Positions 1 to 10,029 are shown, numbered from the stretch's first letter. The stretch: DNA of 64,000 nucleotides from an uncultured Paraprevotella sp. (GCA_900548345.1 URKA01000008.1:15566-79565); one strand, 5' to 3'. The notes: a model not told the origin generated them from the letters alone. Program-made: numbers and translations.

Positions 1-1
1 T

Positions 2-3000
2 GCCTATCCGCGCACGGCTATGCTCAAGAACCGCGTGGCGCAGTTGCAGAATCCTTTTGTCAATCTGGACCTTTCTTTCCAACTTTATCCGGAGCGTGGA
101 GCATCGTGCGAAGCCTACCACCGCAATCTGAGCGGGGCGGAGCTCCGCTGGTACCTTATGCCCGACAGGTTTTCGACTCAGGATCTTAGGGATTTGGAAG
201 GCAAGGGCAGACTGAAAGCCGAGGCGTTGAGGAGCGGACGGATGGTGAAGAAACAGCGGTTGTCGTGGTCGGAGGCTCCGGTTTGGGACAGCCGTCATGA
301 CACGCTTCCGCTCGAAGTGCCCGCCCTCGGCGGCTATGTGTTGATGATGGTGCCCGACGGCGCATCGCTGGCGCAAGCCGGTCAGGCGGAAATCGTGGGA
401 GTGACCCGTATGCATCTGTTCACCCAGTCGCTGCCCGGCAACCGCGTGAAGGTATGCGTGGTGGATGCCATGACGGGTGCGCCGGTGCCTGAGGCCACCG
501 TTACGGCATGGTATAACGATAAAGTTCATGCCATGGCACAGACAGACCGTCACGGTGTGGTGGTGATGGCAGAACCGGATATGAAGAATTTTTATCGGTG
601 GAATCTCTCCTTTACGGCTTCCAAGGAGGCTGACAAGTATATGGCGAAACGCCGCGACGGATATTCCGGTTATGTTTATCGCGAGGACAACAATCGTGAG
701 GAGACCGAGCGGGTCTATACTGACCGTGCCATCTATCGTCCCGGTCAGACGGTATATGTGGGCGGTTTGTGCTACATCCGTAACGGCAAGGAAGAAAAGG
801 TAGTCGGGGGGCGTTCCGTGTTGCTCGCCTTGCACGATGCCAATGGCAAAAAAATAGCCGAACGGGAGGTCGTAAGCGATGAAATGGGTAAAATATCGAC
901 CGACTTCGTGTTGCCGGCAACAGGTGTTTCCGGAAATTATTCCGTTCGGACTTCAACAAGGGGAACCACGTTTGCGGTAGAGGAATACAAACGTCCCACC
1001 TTCGAAGTCACCTTGCAGCCTGTGACGGAGATTTTCCATGCCGGCGATACGGTGAGGCTGACGGGAGAGGTAAGGAACTTCACCGGCGTGCCGGTGCGCC
1101 ATGCCCGTGTGACGGCGGAATCTTCATTCTCAAACTGGTTCAGCAGTTACTATCGCGGTACTAATGAAAAGGTGCGGCTCGACACCGTTTATACGGATGA
1201 CGAGGGCAAGTTTGTGCTGACGGTTCCTGTTCGTCAACTCGAAGGGAAAACAATATGGATCGGTCTTCGTCAGAAGGTGGAGGTGGAAGCGATGAACGGC
1301 GCCGGAGAGACGCACAAGGCACAGGCAATGTTGCCGTTGTCAAGAAGCGGTTTGCAGGTGGCGCTCAATGTACCGAAGCATTGGGAGAAGGCCATGTTGC
1401 CGGATGTCGCCCCGACGCTGACGACAGCTACCGGTGAACCGGTGAAAGATTCCGTGACCTTGACTTGCGACCTGTTCCGCCTCAAGGGAGATAAGGTGCG
1501 TGAAAAGATATGGCAAGGCAAGGCATGGCAGGTAAAAACACCGGTGAAATCGTTCGGTTTCGAAGAATTGCCGGTCGGACGCTACGAGTTGTCCTTGCAC
1601 GCCGCAACGGCGGAGGATACCGCCGAGGCGGTTTGTCCTTTCGTCCTGTTCGACAAGTCGGATGTACGTCCGGTGGAAGGCATGAAAGACTGGTTCCATG
1701 TGCTTTGCGATACGATTTCATCCACAACACCGGCACATCTGCAGGTAGGCAGCACGGAAAAGGACGTGACGCTTTACTATACGTTGTTCTGCAAGGACAA
1801 AGTGCTCGAAGATACCCTTTACGAATTTTCAGACTCCGTGCTGAATTTCACCTATCCTTATCGTGCGGATGAGGGCGACGGACTGTCCGCCCATTTTACT
1901 TTTGTCAAGGAAGGCAGGATTTACCATCATGAGGCTTTGCTTACGGTGAAGCAGCCCGACAAGGAACTGCGTTTCGAATGGACCACCTTCCGCGACCGTT
2001 TGCAGCCCGGTGCGTCCGAGACGTGGAAGCTCCGCGTATTGACTCCCGACGGCAAACCGGCTTCGGCACAAGTGATGGCGGCGATGTATGATGCTTCGTT
2101 GGACCAGATACGGCCGCACGCCTGGTTCCTGAGGCGCTTCCTGCCGAAGTTCTATCCTTATTCCGGATTCAACGGTACGGATTTCTTTAGTTGCAATAGA
2201 ACCTATCTCGGTTATACGAAGGCAATGAAGTTACTTTCGTGCAAGAATCTCTCTTTCGATAGTTTCAATCATCGTATGATGACTTACGGTGGTGTAAGGG
2301 ATGAAGTGATGAGTGTGGTGGAACACTCGGTACAGCTTACCGGAAACGGGGTAAAGGCAATGAAACTCGGCAGCCTGAACGTCAAGCGGGATGCCGGGGT
2401 GGATTTGCAAGGAAGAATTGCCGGATTGAAGATGGCGGCACCGCAAGCGGTGGCCATGGAGGAAGAAGCCGTGGAAGAGGACGCTGTGACAGAAACCGGC
2501 GGTGAAACCGCGGATTTCGACAAGGCACAGCTTCGCGAGAACCTGAATGAGACTGCATTCTTCTATCCGCGCCTGACGCCGGACGAAAAGGGTGACTTTA
2601 CGATTGAGTTCACTTTGCCGGAGAGCCTTACTTCGTGGAAGTTCATGGCACTGGCACATACGAAAGACATGATGACGGGCGTGTTCACCGATGAAGTCGT
2701 GGCCGCCAAGGAAGTGATGGCACAACTCAACTTGCCGCGCTTTGTGCGCGTAGGCGACCGTGCCACACTCTCGGCATCGCTCTATAATCTGACGGAGACA
2801 CCGCTCAAAGGGCGCGTGACCATCGAGGTGTTCGACCCGGCTTCCGGCAAGTCGCTGTGGAAAGACAACCGCAAGTTGGCACTGGATGCTTCCGCCGATA
2901 CGGTGGTGATGTTTGCCTATACGCCGAAAGAAGGCGTAGCGTTGCCGGCATGCCGCGTCCTGTTCGAGGCGGGACAGTACACCGACGGCGAGCAGCGTTA

Positions 3001-4816
3001 TCTGCCCGTCTTGGAGAACAAGGAATGGCTGACACAGACCCTGCCGTTCGTCGTGCAGGGCAAGGGGACGACCGAAATCAACCTTGACGGACTGTTCCAG
3101 CACAACCATCCGGATGCCGCCCGGCGCCGCCTGACGGTGGAATATACGGCAAATCCGCTGTGGTATGCCGTGCAGGCACTGCCTTCGGTGCTCGAACCGC
3201 GTACCGACGATGCCTTGTCGCTGACGGCGGCATTGTATGCGTCTGTGCTGTCGTCACGGCTTGCCGACCGGTATCCGCAACTCAAGACCGCGGCAGCGGA
3301 ATGGATGCGCCACGGGCAGGAACAATTGAAGAGTCCGTTGGAAACGCAGGAAGACCTGAAGGGCATTTTGCTCGATGAAACACCGTGGGTGAAGGACGCC
3401 GATGCAGAGACACGCCGTATGCAAGGACTGATGCAGCTCTTCGATGTGAACCGTCAGGACGATTTGCAGCGCGGGTTCTGCCAGAACCTCAAAAAACTGC
3501 AGAATGTTGACGGTGGAATCGGCTGGTTCAGCAGTATGCGGAGCAATCCTTACATGACACTCCGCGTGGCACAGTTGCTCGGGCGTGCCGGCATGCTTTC
3601 GACAGAGCAGGCGCCTGATGTGCTCCGGCAAAACGTGGATTTGAAGAAACTCATGGCTTATCTGACAGCGGAATTGTATGAAATGACCGTGAAAGACAAG
3701 AAACAGTTCCGGGAACACAAGACGCATCTGTACGGAGCGGAAAGCTGGCTCTCTTACCTTTATGTTATAGGTCTCGCAGACAAGAGTTTCATTAACTCTG
3801 GCGTGCAAAAGGATGTCGACTATGCCATGTCGCGCCTGATGGATGGTATGCACGGGCTTAATATGTCCGACAAGGCACGTGCCGCCGTGGTGCTGCAGCG
3901 TGCCGGACGCAAGGATGAGGCTTCGCAGTTGGTACGTTCTCTGCGCGAACACTTGGTGGAATCATCGGCAGGCACGCATCTTGAATATCCTTCCAACGGT
4001 TATTATTCTTCCGATAGGAAGATTGAGACGCACGTATATGTCATGGAGGCGTTGCAGGCAGCCGGTACTGCCGACGAAAAGACCATGGACGGACTGTGCC
4101 GTTGGTTGCTCGGACAGAAACAGGTGCAGGCATGGAGCACGACCGTGGGTAGCATGAATGCAGTGTATGCACTGGTGAACATGCAGCACGGCGACCTGAA
4201 ATTGCAGGCTTCCGACGAGGTGAGTGTGCTCTCGCCCAAAGGTCATGAACTGATGCATTTGGCTTCCGGAGAAAGCCAACTTGCCGGACTGGGCAGCGTG
4301 CAGGCTTCGATGGAAGGAAAGGAGCTGGAGCGTGGCGCGGGCAAACTCGTCGTGAACAAGGCAGAGGAACGCCCTGCGGCATGGGGTGCCGCATACGCGC
4401 AGTTCCAACTCCCGCTTGCCGAGGTGGACACACAGGCGGAGGGAGTGGGCATACGCTGTGAAGTAAGCAACATGAATCCAAAGGTGGGCGACCGCGTGAC
4501 GCTGCGTTATGTCATCACGGCAGACAGAGACTATGAATATGTCTGCCTGAAAGCCGGTCGTGCCGCCTGTCTGGAACCGGTGGAGGCACGTTCGGGATAT
4601 AGTTACGGCAACGGGCTGGGGTATTACCGGGAAGTGCGCGACGCCTCGACGAACTACTTCTTCGAGCGGTTGCCCAAGGGCACTTACGTGCTGGAGGCAG
4701 AGCAATATGTGGAACGTTCCGGCGTATATACCGTGGGCGTGTCGAAGTTGAACGGCGTGTATGCACCTGAGTTCAGTGCATACGGCAACGCGCCTGTGCT
4801 GACGGTGCGGCCATGA
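2..4816 (+). CDS. alpha-2-macroglobulin family protein, 5'-truncated by window edge
   Basis: The frame is open from base 2, so the true start and any signal peptide lie before the window; about 1,600 residues are visible. Seen: an MG2-type motif YTDRAIYRPGQTV near 715-750, the A2M core motif AFFYPRLTPDEKGDF near 2550-2600, and a C-terminal helical toroid region (GGIGWFSSM near 3510-3540). Family knowledge: such proteins trap proteases in the periplasm or at the outer membrane through a CxEQ thioester. At the matching place (3181-3222) this protein reads LPSVLEPRTDDAL, with no Cys-x-Glu-Gln, so covalent trapping is unlikely. Just before the A2M core lies an insertion (about 2270-2510) with the string LQGRIAGLKM, which resembles the plug region of SusC-type receptors, followed by an acidic stretch. 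The stop codon overlaps the start of the next gene (ATGA), implying translational coupling. Confidence 0.85.
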   Translation, partial: AYPRTAMLKNRVAQLQNPFVNLDLSFQLYPERGASCEAYHRNLSGAELRWYLMPDRFSTQDLRDLEGKGRLKAEALRSGRMVKKQRLSWSEAPVWDSRHDTLPLEVPALGGYVLMMVPDGASLAQAGQAEIVGVTRMHLFTQSLPGNRVKVCVVDAMTGAPVPEATVTAWYNDKVHAMAQTDRHGVVVMAEPDMKNFYRWNLSFTASKEADKYMAKRRDGYSGYVYREDNNREETERVYTDRAIYRPGQTVYVGGLCYIRNGKEEKVVGGRSVLLALHDANGKKIAEREVVSDEMGKISTDFVLPATGVSGNYSVRTSTRGTTFAVEEYKRPTFEVTLQPVTEIFHAGDTVRLTGEVRNFTGVPVRHARVTAESSFSNWFSSYYRGTNEKVRLDTVYTDDEGKFVLTVPVRQLEGKTIWIGLRQKVEVEAMNGAGETHKAQAMLPLSRSGLQVALNVPKHWEKAMLPDVAPTLTTATGEPVKDSVTLTCDLFRLKGDKVREKIWQGKAWQVKTPVKSFGFEELPVGRYELSLHAATAEDTAEAVCPFVLFDKSDVRPVEGMKDWFHVLCDTISSTTPAHLQVGSTEKDVTLYYTLFCKDKVLEDTLYEFSDSVLNFTYPYRADEGDGLSAHFTFVKEGRIYHHEALLTVKQPDKELRFEWTTFRDRLQPGASETWKLRVLTPDGKPASAQVMAAMYDASLDQIRPHAWFLRRFLPKFYPYSGFNGTDFFSCNRTYLGYTKAMKLLSCKNLSFDSFNHRMMTYGGVRDEVMSVVEHSVQLTGNGVKAMKLGSLNVKRDAGVDLQGRIAGLKMAAPQAVAMEEEAVEEDAVTETGGETADFDKAQLRENLNETAFFYPRLTPDEKGDFTIEFTLPESLTSWKFMALAHTKDMMTGVFTDEVVAAKEVMAQLNLPRFVRVGDRATLSASLYNLTETPLKGRVTIEVFDPASGKSLWKDNRKLALDASADTVVMFAYTPKEGVALPACRVLFEAGQYTDGEQRYLPVLENKEWLTQTLPFVVQGKGTTEINLDGLFQHNHPDAARRRLTVEYTANPLWYAVQALPSVLEPRTDDALSLTAALYASVLSSRLADRYPQLKTAAAEWMRHGQEQLKSPLETQEDLKGILLDETPWVKDADAETRRMQGLMQLFDVNRQDDLQRGFCQNLKKLQNVDGGIGWFSSMRSNPYMTLRVAQLLGRAGMLSTEQAPDVLRQNVDLKKLMAYLTAELYEMTVKDKKQFREHKTHLYGAESWLSYLYVIGLADKSFINSGVQKDVDYAMSRLMDGMHGLNMSDKARAAVVLQRAGRKDEASQLVRSLREHLVESSAGTHLEYPSNGYYSSDRKIETHVYVMEALQAAGTADEKTMDGLCRWLLGQKQVQAWSTTVGSMNAVYALVNMQHGDLKLQASDEVSVLSPKGHELMHLASGESQLAGLGSVQASMEGKELERGAGKLVVNKAEERPAAWGAAYAQFQLPLAEVDTQAEGVGIRCEVSNMNPKVGDRVTLRYVITADRDYEYVCLKAGRAACLEPVEARSGYSYGNGLGYYREVRDASTNYFFERLPKGTYVLEAEQYVERSGVYTVGVSKLNGVYAPEFSAYGNAPVLTVRP

Positions 4817-5850
4817 AAATGGGACGGCAAAAGATTGCTCTGTGCTTCCTGCTCCTCTTCTTGTGCGCAGGCGGTGCGGCAGGACAGGATGTGAAACTCC
4901 TTGCTCCGCGCAGTATGGGAAAATGGGGCATCCGTGCCGGAAATTACAGCGGCATCACCCCATTGGGTGGCGGACGGTATGCCGTGGTGGACGACAAATA
5001 CCCTTACGAAGGTTTCTTCGTGTTCCGCATCACGCAGGATTCCGTGACGGGGCAGATTACCGGAGTGACGAATGAAGGGTTCCGAGGTGGAGGCCAACGC
5101 CATGCAAAAGACCTGGACGCCGAGGGTGTTGCCTGCCGGGCCGCGGATTCCACGGTATGGATTAGCCGTGAGAGCGACCAGCGCATCTTGGCCTACGATA
5201 CAGGCGGCCGGTCTGTCGGCTGTGAACTGGCTGTTCCGGACGGGATGAAATCGGGGAATATCGCGCCCAATTACGGTTTCGAGGCGTTGGCATACGATGC
5301 AGGCCGCGGGGTGTTCTGGGCTATGACCGAGAACGTGCTGAGGGCTGACGGCAAACCCCTTTCGCCTGGGATGCACACGTCAGCCTGTCTGCGCCTGCAA
5401 AGTTTCGGTGCCGACGGGCTGCCCGGTGCGCAGTATGTCTATCGTCCCGGCTTGCCGCAGGCGAAAAGGAAGGGTAGGGCGTATGCATTCGGAGTGGTGG
5501 CCCTGTGGGCGCAGGCGGACGGAAGTCTGTGGGTGATGGAGCGCGAAATCGATGTGGCTCGCCGCATACTGAGAAGCAAGACCCATATCCATATATATAA
5601 GGTATGGCCGGCGGTCGGAAATTCACCGCACCGCGTGGAGGAAAAGACTCTGGAGAAACAGCTTGTGGCCTCGTTTTTCACGCGCATGCGCCTGTTCCGC
5701 CCCAAGTTTGCCAACTATGAGGGTATGTGTGAAGGCATGACGCTGCCCGACGGACGTCGCACCATGTTGTTGGTGGCCGACTCCCAGAACGGGTATGGAA
5801 ACCGGGTGTGTCATTTGCGCGACCTCATCCGCGTACTTGTATTTCGGTGA
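4813..5850 (+). CDS. esterase-like activity of phytase family protein
   Basis: 345 residues with an N-terminal signal peptide (hydrophobic ALCFLLLFLCAGGAAG). The body shows the pattern of the phytase-like esterase fold (Pfam 13449 type): YSGITPLGGGRYAVVDDK near residues 36-55, EGVACRAADSTVWISRES near 96-115, and FEALAYD near 155-162, consistent with a beta-propeller. The substrate cannot be read from the sequence; members are called phytase-like or glycerophosphodiester phosphodiesterase-like. It starts inside the stop codon of the alpha-2-macroglobulin gene, so the two are co-translated. A second ATG at 4819 is a possible alternative start. It is followed by about 100 bp with a promoter for the next gene. 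Confidence 0.75.
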   Translation: MKMGRQKIALCFLLLFLCAGGAAGQDVKLLAPRSMGKWGIRAGNYSGITPLGGGRYAVVDDKYPYEGFFVFRITQDSVTGQITGVTNEGFRGGGQRHAKDLDAEGVACRAADSTVWISRESDQRILAYDTGGRSVGCELAVPDGMKSGNIAPNYGFEALAYDAGRGVFWAMTENVLRADGKPLSPGMHTSACLRLQSFGADGLPGAQYVYRPGLPQAKRKGRAYAFGVVALWAQADGSLWVMEREIDVARRILRSKTHIHIYKVWPAVGNSPHRVEEKTLEKQLVASFFTRMRLFRPKFANYEGMCEGMTLPDGRRTMLLVADSQNGYGNRVCHLRDLIRVLVFR

Positions 5851-5911
5851 AAAGAGACAAAATGCCGGTGTATTTGTTACATGGCAGACAATGGGTTAGA
5901 CTTTTTACCCC

Positions 5912-5919
5912 TAATTTTG
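5912..5919 (+). promoter_or_regulatory. promoter -7 element for the esterase-GH97 gene, within an inverted repeat
   Basis: TAATTTTG fits the Bacteroidetes -7 consensus TAnnTTTG and lies 30 bp before the ATG at 5950. No good -33 TTTG is seen at the normal distance. The element is bracketed by an 8-bp inverted repeat, ATGGGTTA (5891-5898) and TAACCCAT (5931-5938), which could be an operator. Confidence 0.5.
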
Positions 5920-5949
5920 TAAACCGGATGTAACCCATAACACTAATAT

Positions 5950-8631
5950 ATGAAAAGGAAAATAACAATGGCATTGTTGTGCATGCTTGTGGCATCTACG
6001 GTAATGCGTGCGAAGTCATGGAAGGATATTGATTACGTAGGCGACGGCATCGTGGGGCACAGGATGGATATACATGTGCCTGACGACGGACAATCGGCAC
6101 ACAAGGTCATTGTGCTGATATATGGCAGTGCCTGGTTTGGCAACAACTCGAAGGCCGATGCCTATAACGCGCTCGGCAAGGCACTCAACGACGGAGGCTT
6201 TGCCGTGGCGAGCATCAACCATAGGGCAAGTACCGAGGCCAAGTTTCCTTCTCAGATACAGGATGTGAAGGCAGCCATACGTTATCTGCGCGGCAATGCC
6301 GCCCGATACGGTCTGGATACTTCGTTTGTCGGCATAACCGGTTATTCGTCGGGCGGTCATCTGTCGTCGCTGGCCGGTACGACCAATGGGGTGAGAAGCC
6401 GTAAGTTCGGCTCGGTGGATGTGGATATAGAGGGCAATCTCGGCCATTTCATCGGAGAAAGTAGTGATGTAGACGCCGTGGTAGACTGGTTCGGACCCAT
6501 AGACATGAGCCGTATGGAGCGTTGTGAGACCTTCAAGGACGGCAACTCTCCCGAAGCGGTCCTCATCGGCGGTCCGTCGGCAGAACATACGGACATGGTG
6601 AAGGCCATGAACCCCATGTCCTATATCGACGGCAGCGACCCCATGTTTCTTGTGATTCATGGCGATGCCGACCCCGTGGTGCCATACTGTCAGAGCGAGT
6701 ATTTTGCCAGGGCCTTGCAGGAAAAAGGACGGCTGGATGATTTCATTACCGTACCGGGCGGCAACCACGGTCCCGTGACGTTCAATGACGGAACATTCGG
6801 CCATATGGTTGACTTTTTCCGTAAACAGGCGGCGTCGGCCGCGATTGTGCCGCAGGTCGCATCTCCCGACGGGAAGGTGCGATGGGAAGGATACGGAACG
6901 GGATTCACCATTACCCGTGCCGATGGAGATAAACAAGTGGAAGTGTTGTCTGTTCCTTCAATCGGAATGTTGACCAAAGACGGCGGGGGAAAGGCTCTCC
7001 GGCCCAACGGCATGACAAGACCGGAACGGCACCGGGACACGTATCGGATGACAGGCGGAAAACGTCGTCTGTGCGCTAACGAGGCGAATGAAGTCACTTA
7101 TGAATATGTGGATTCCATCGGCCGTACCATGAAACTGCAGGTCAGGGTCTACAACGATGGTGTGGCATTCCGGTATGTCCTTGACAACTTGCAGCATACC
7201 CGTGCCACGGAAGAGCTGACAACCTACATCATCCCTGAAGGTACGAGACGATGGATGCAGAAATGGACCGAATCTTACGAAGAGTTCTTTCCTCTCGCCA
7301 CTACCGGTAAGTCGGCTCATAAACGATGGGGGTATCCCGCCCTGCTTCAACCTTCGGACCATCTGTTTGCCCTGATCACGGAGGCCGGTATAGAAAGATG
7401 CCACAGTGCGTCGTCGCTTTTCAACGACCGGAGAGAAGACGAATACCGTGTGGTGATGGACGAGAACCTGCAGCATGTCACCGGACAATGGGTTTCGCCA
7501 TGGCGCGTGGTGATTGTCGGCAGTTTGCAGGATGTGGTGGCTTCTACATTGGTCACCGATGTCAGTGCCCCCAACCGCATAGGCGACGTGTCGTGGATAG
7601 CTCCCGGCAGTGTGTCGTGGATATACTGGGCGTATAACCACGGCTCCAATGACTATGGTATAGTGAAGCAATATGTGGAACTGGCAGCGGAGATGAAATG
7701 GCCGTACATCCTGATAGATGCCGAATGGGATGAGATGAAGAACGGCGGCGGTGTGGAAGATGCTATCCGCTATGCCCAGGAAAGAGGTGTCAAGCCGCTG
7801 TTATGGTACAACTCCTCGACGGCATGGTTGAAGAAATGGGGAGCGCCCGGCCCTCACAACCGGTTGAATGCCCCCGAAACCCGTGAACGGGAGTTTGCAT
7901 GGCTCGAAAAGATGGGAGTGGCAGGCGTGAAGATAGATTTCTTTGCCGGTGACAAACAGGAGACGATGGAATATTGCATCGACCTGTTAGAATGTGCCGC
8001 GCGGCATCATCTGCTGGTCAATTTTCATGGCGCTACCGTTCCCCGCGGCTGGCAGCGCACATACCCCAACCTGATGTCGGTGGAAGGGGTTTACGGCGCC
8101 GAGTGGTACAACAACAAACCCATCCTGACCAACCGGGCGGCGGCACATAATGCCACCTTGCCTTTTACCCGGAATATCATCGGACCGATGGACTATACCC
8201 CTTGTACGTTCTCCGATTCCCAGCATCCGCATATCACCTCGAATGCCCATGAACTGGCTTTGGCGGTGCTTTTCGAATCGTCTTTGCTGCATTGGGCCGA
8301 CAAGCCCGAAAGCTATCTTGTACAGCCGGCACAGGTCAAGGATTTTATGGGCACCATGCCGACGGTATGGGACGAAACCCGTCTGTTGTCCGGTTATCCG
8401 GGCGAGTCGGTGGTGATGGCACGCCGGAATGGCGATACATGGTATATAGCCGGAATCAACGGCAAGGACGAGCCGCAGACGCTTACCTTCGATGCGTCTT
8501 TCCTGTCCAAAGGCAGATACACCCTTTTTGCCGACGGAGAGCCATGGAGCATCAAGACGGCAAAAGGACGTGTACCCCATAAGATTGCCTGCAAGGAGCG
8601 TGGCGGCTTTGTCATGACAGTGACGGAATAA
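5950..8631 (+). CDS. alpha/beta-hydrolase esterase fused to GH97 glycosidase
   Basis: 893 residues. A signal peptide (1-21) is followed by an alpha/beta-hydrolase domain (about 30-300) of the carbohydrate esterase/BD-FAE type: GYSSG nucleophile elbow with Ser133, HGDADPVVP with Asp240, and NHGP with His272. From about 302 to the end is a glycoside hydrolase family 97 enzyme: N-terminal beta-sandwich, then a TIM barrel with ILIDAEWDE, GVKIDFF (Asp662) and MSVEGVYGAEW (Glu711). In GH97, an Asp in the VKxDF strand is the nucleophile of retaining members (alpha-galactosidase type), whereas SusB-like inverting members lack it; this protein therefore looks retaining. One secreted protein would both de-esterify and cleave an alpha-linked sugar. 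It lies 42 bp upstream of GH43 and is probably co-transcribed with it. The exact substrate is unknown. Confidence 0.88.
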   Translation: MKRKITMALLCMLVASTVMRAKSWKDIDYVGDGIVGHRMDIHVPDDGQSAHKVIVLIYGSAWFGNNSKADAYNALGKALNDGGFAVASINHRASTEAKFPSQIQDVKAAIRYLRGNAARYGLDTSFVGITGYSSGGHLSSLAGTTNGVRSRKFGSVDVDIEGNLGHFIGESSDVDAVVDWFGPIDMSRMERCETFKDGNSPEAVLIGGPSAEHTDMVKAMNPMSYIDGSDPMFLVIHGDADPVVPYCQSEYFARALQEKGRLDDFITVPGGNHGPVTFNDGTFGHMVDFFRKQAASAAIVPQVASPDGKVRWEGYGTGFTITRADGDKQVEVLSVPSIGMLTKDGGGKALRPNGMTRPERHRDTYRMTGGKRRLCANEANEVTYEYVDSIGRTMKLQVRVYNDGVAFRYVLDNLQHTRATEELTTYIIPEGTRRWMQKWTESYEEFFPLATTGKSAHKRWGYPALLQPSDHLFALITEAGIERCHSASSLFNDRREDEYRVVMDENLQHVTGQWVSPWRVVIVGSLQDVVASTLVTDVSAPNRIGDVSWIAPGSVSWIYWAYNHGSNDYGIVKQYVELAAEMKWPYILIDAEWDEMKNGGGVEDAIRYAQERGVKPLLWYNSSTAWLKKWGAPGPHNRLNAPETREREFAWLEKMGVAGVKIDFFAGDKQETMEYCIDLLECAARHHLLVNFHGATVPRGWQRTYPNLMSVEGVYGAEWYNNKPILTNRAAAHNATLPFTRNIIGPMDYTPCTFSDSQHPHITSNAHELALAVLFESSLLHWADKPESYLVQPAQVKDFMGTMPTVWDETRLLSGYPGESVVMARRNGDTWYIAGINGKDEPQTLTFDASFLSKGRYTLFADGEPWSIKTAKGRVPHKIACKERGGFVMTVTE

Positions 8632-8673
8632 ACAGCGCACATCATAAAACAATAATCTCTAAAAAACAAAACG

Positions 8674-10029
8674 ATGAAAAGGAACATGACTGTAGTATTG
8701 GCGTTCGTTGCCGGTTTGTCGGCATCGGCGCAGGAAACCATCAACATGCCCGTTGTTCAAACCAAATACACGGCCGACCCCGCCCCTTATGTGCATGGCG
8801 ACACGGTGTATCTGTATACCACCCACGATGAAGACCATGCCGAAGGGTTTCAGATGAAAGACTGGTTGCTGTACACGTCCACCGACATGGTCAACTGGCA
8901 GGACCACGGGGCTGTGGCCTCGCTTAAGGATTTCAAATGGTACAAGGGCACCAACGGCGCCTGGGCGGAATGCGTGGTGGAGCGCAACGGCAAATGGTAT
9001 ATGTATTGCCCTATTCACGGACACGGGATAGGCGTGCTTGTGTCGGATTCTCCCTTCGGCCCTTTCAAGGACCCGCTTGGAAAGCCGCTGGTGTGGAACC
9101 GGGAGAATTGGGATGATATCGACCCGTCGGTATATATCGACGATGACGGGCAGGCATATATGTACTGGGGGAACCCGAACACTTATTGTGTGAAGCTCAA
9201 AGAAGATATGATATCCACCGATGGAGAGATCATGCAGATGCCTCCCATCAAGGATTATCAGGAAGGTCCATGGCTTTGGGCAAGGAAGAACGCACGCGGG
9301 GAGAAGAACTATTATCTTGCCTTTGCCTCCACCTGTTGCCCGGAGGGAATAGGATACGCCATGAGCAAGTCGCCGACAGGACCGTGGGAATACAAGGGGC
9401 ACATCATGGACCATACTCCCCGCACACGCGGAAACCATCCCGGCATCATTGATTACAAGGGAAAGTCGTATTGCTTCGGACTGAACTACGACATCTTCCG
9501 CCTGGAGACGAGCCGCCATGCCGAGCGCCGTTCCGTGTCGGTGGCGGAGATGACCTACAATGCCGACGGAACCATTCAGGAACTGCCTTATTTCCAGGAT
9601 TGCACGCTCAATCAGGTGGGGACGTTCAATCCCTATCGCCGTGTGGAGGCCGAGACCATGGCATGGGGATACGGCCTGAAGACCACGCGCGAGAATCCGT
9701 CAGGCCCGTGGAACCCGACTCTTTTCGTGACCGACATCGATGACGGGGAATATATCCTTGTGCGTGGGGTGGATTTTGGCAAGGGAGCTTCTTCTTTGAC
9801 CGTGTCATGCTCGGCCCATCTGTATGGCGGCACGATAGAGGTGCGCCTTGATGCTGTCGACGGGAAGATGGCAGGTGCGGTAAATGTGCCCAATACCCGA
9901 TTCAAATACCGTGAATTTACCACCGGGCTTACCGGATGCAAGGGCGTTCACGATCTTTATTTCGTGTTTAAGGGTAACGCCAGGCAAAAGCGCAACCTCT
10001 TTAACTTCGACTGGTGGGAAGTCAAATAA
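8674..10029 (+). CDS. GH43 family glycosidase with C-terminal CBM6-like domain
   Basis: 451 residues with a short signal peptide (1-19). The catalytic domain (about 25-320) shows the five-bladed propeller motifs of GH43: ADPAP with Asp35 (general base), DIDPSVYIDDDG with Asp150 (pKa modulator), and QEGPW with Glu197 (general acid). The C-terminal part (about 325-450; DIDDGEYILVRGVDFG, GGTIEVRLD) fits a CBM6-type beta-sandwich. Family activity is usually beta-xylosidase or alpha-arabinofuranosidase. With the upstream esterase-GH97 gene it suggests trimming of a decorated plant heteropolysaccharide. No SusC/D pair or sugar regulator adjoins, so this is not a complete utilisation locus. No frameshift or missing catalytic residue is seen. 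Confidence 0.88.
   Translation: MKRNMTVVLAFVAGLSASAQETINMPVVQTKYTADPAPYVHGDTVYLYTTHDEDHAEGFQMKDWLLYTSTDMVNWQDHGAVASLKDFKWYKGTNGAWAECVVERNGKWYMYCPIHGHGIGVLVSDSPFGPFKDPLGKPLVWNRENWDDIDPSVYIDDDGQAYMYWGNPNTYCVKLKEDMISTDGEIMQMPPIKDYQEGPWLWARKNARGEKNYYLAFASTCCPEGIGYAMSKSPTGPWEYKGHIMDHTPRTRGNHPGIIDYKGKSYCFGLNYDIFRLETSRHAERRSVSVAEMTYNADGTIQELPYFQDCTLNQVGTFNPYRRVEAETMAWGYGLKTTRENPSGPWNPTLFVTDIDDGEYILVRGVDFGKGASSLTVSCSAHLYGGTIEVRLDAVDGKMAGAVNVPNTRFKYREFTTGLTGCKGVHDLYFVFKGNARQKRNLFNFDWWEVK

Noticed and set aside
5950..10029. Complete polysaccharide utilisation locus
   Set aside because: Only an esterase-GH97 and a GH43 gene are present; no SusC/D pair, surface binding protein or sugar sensor adjoins them.
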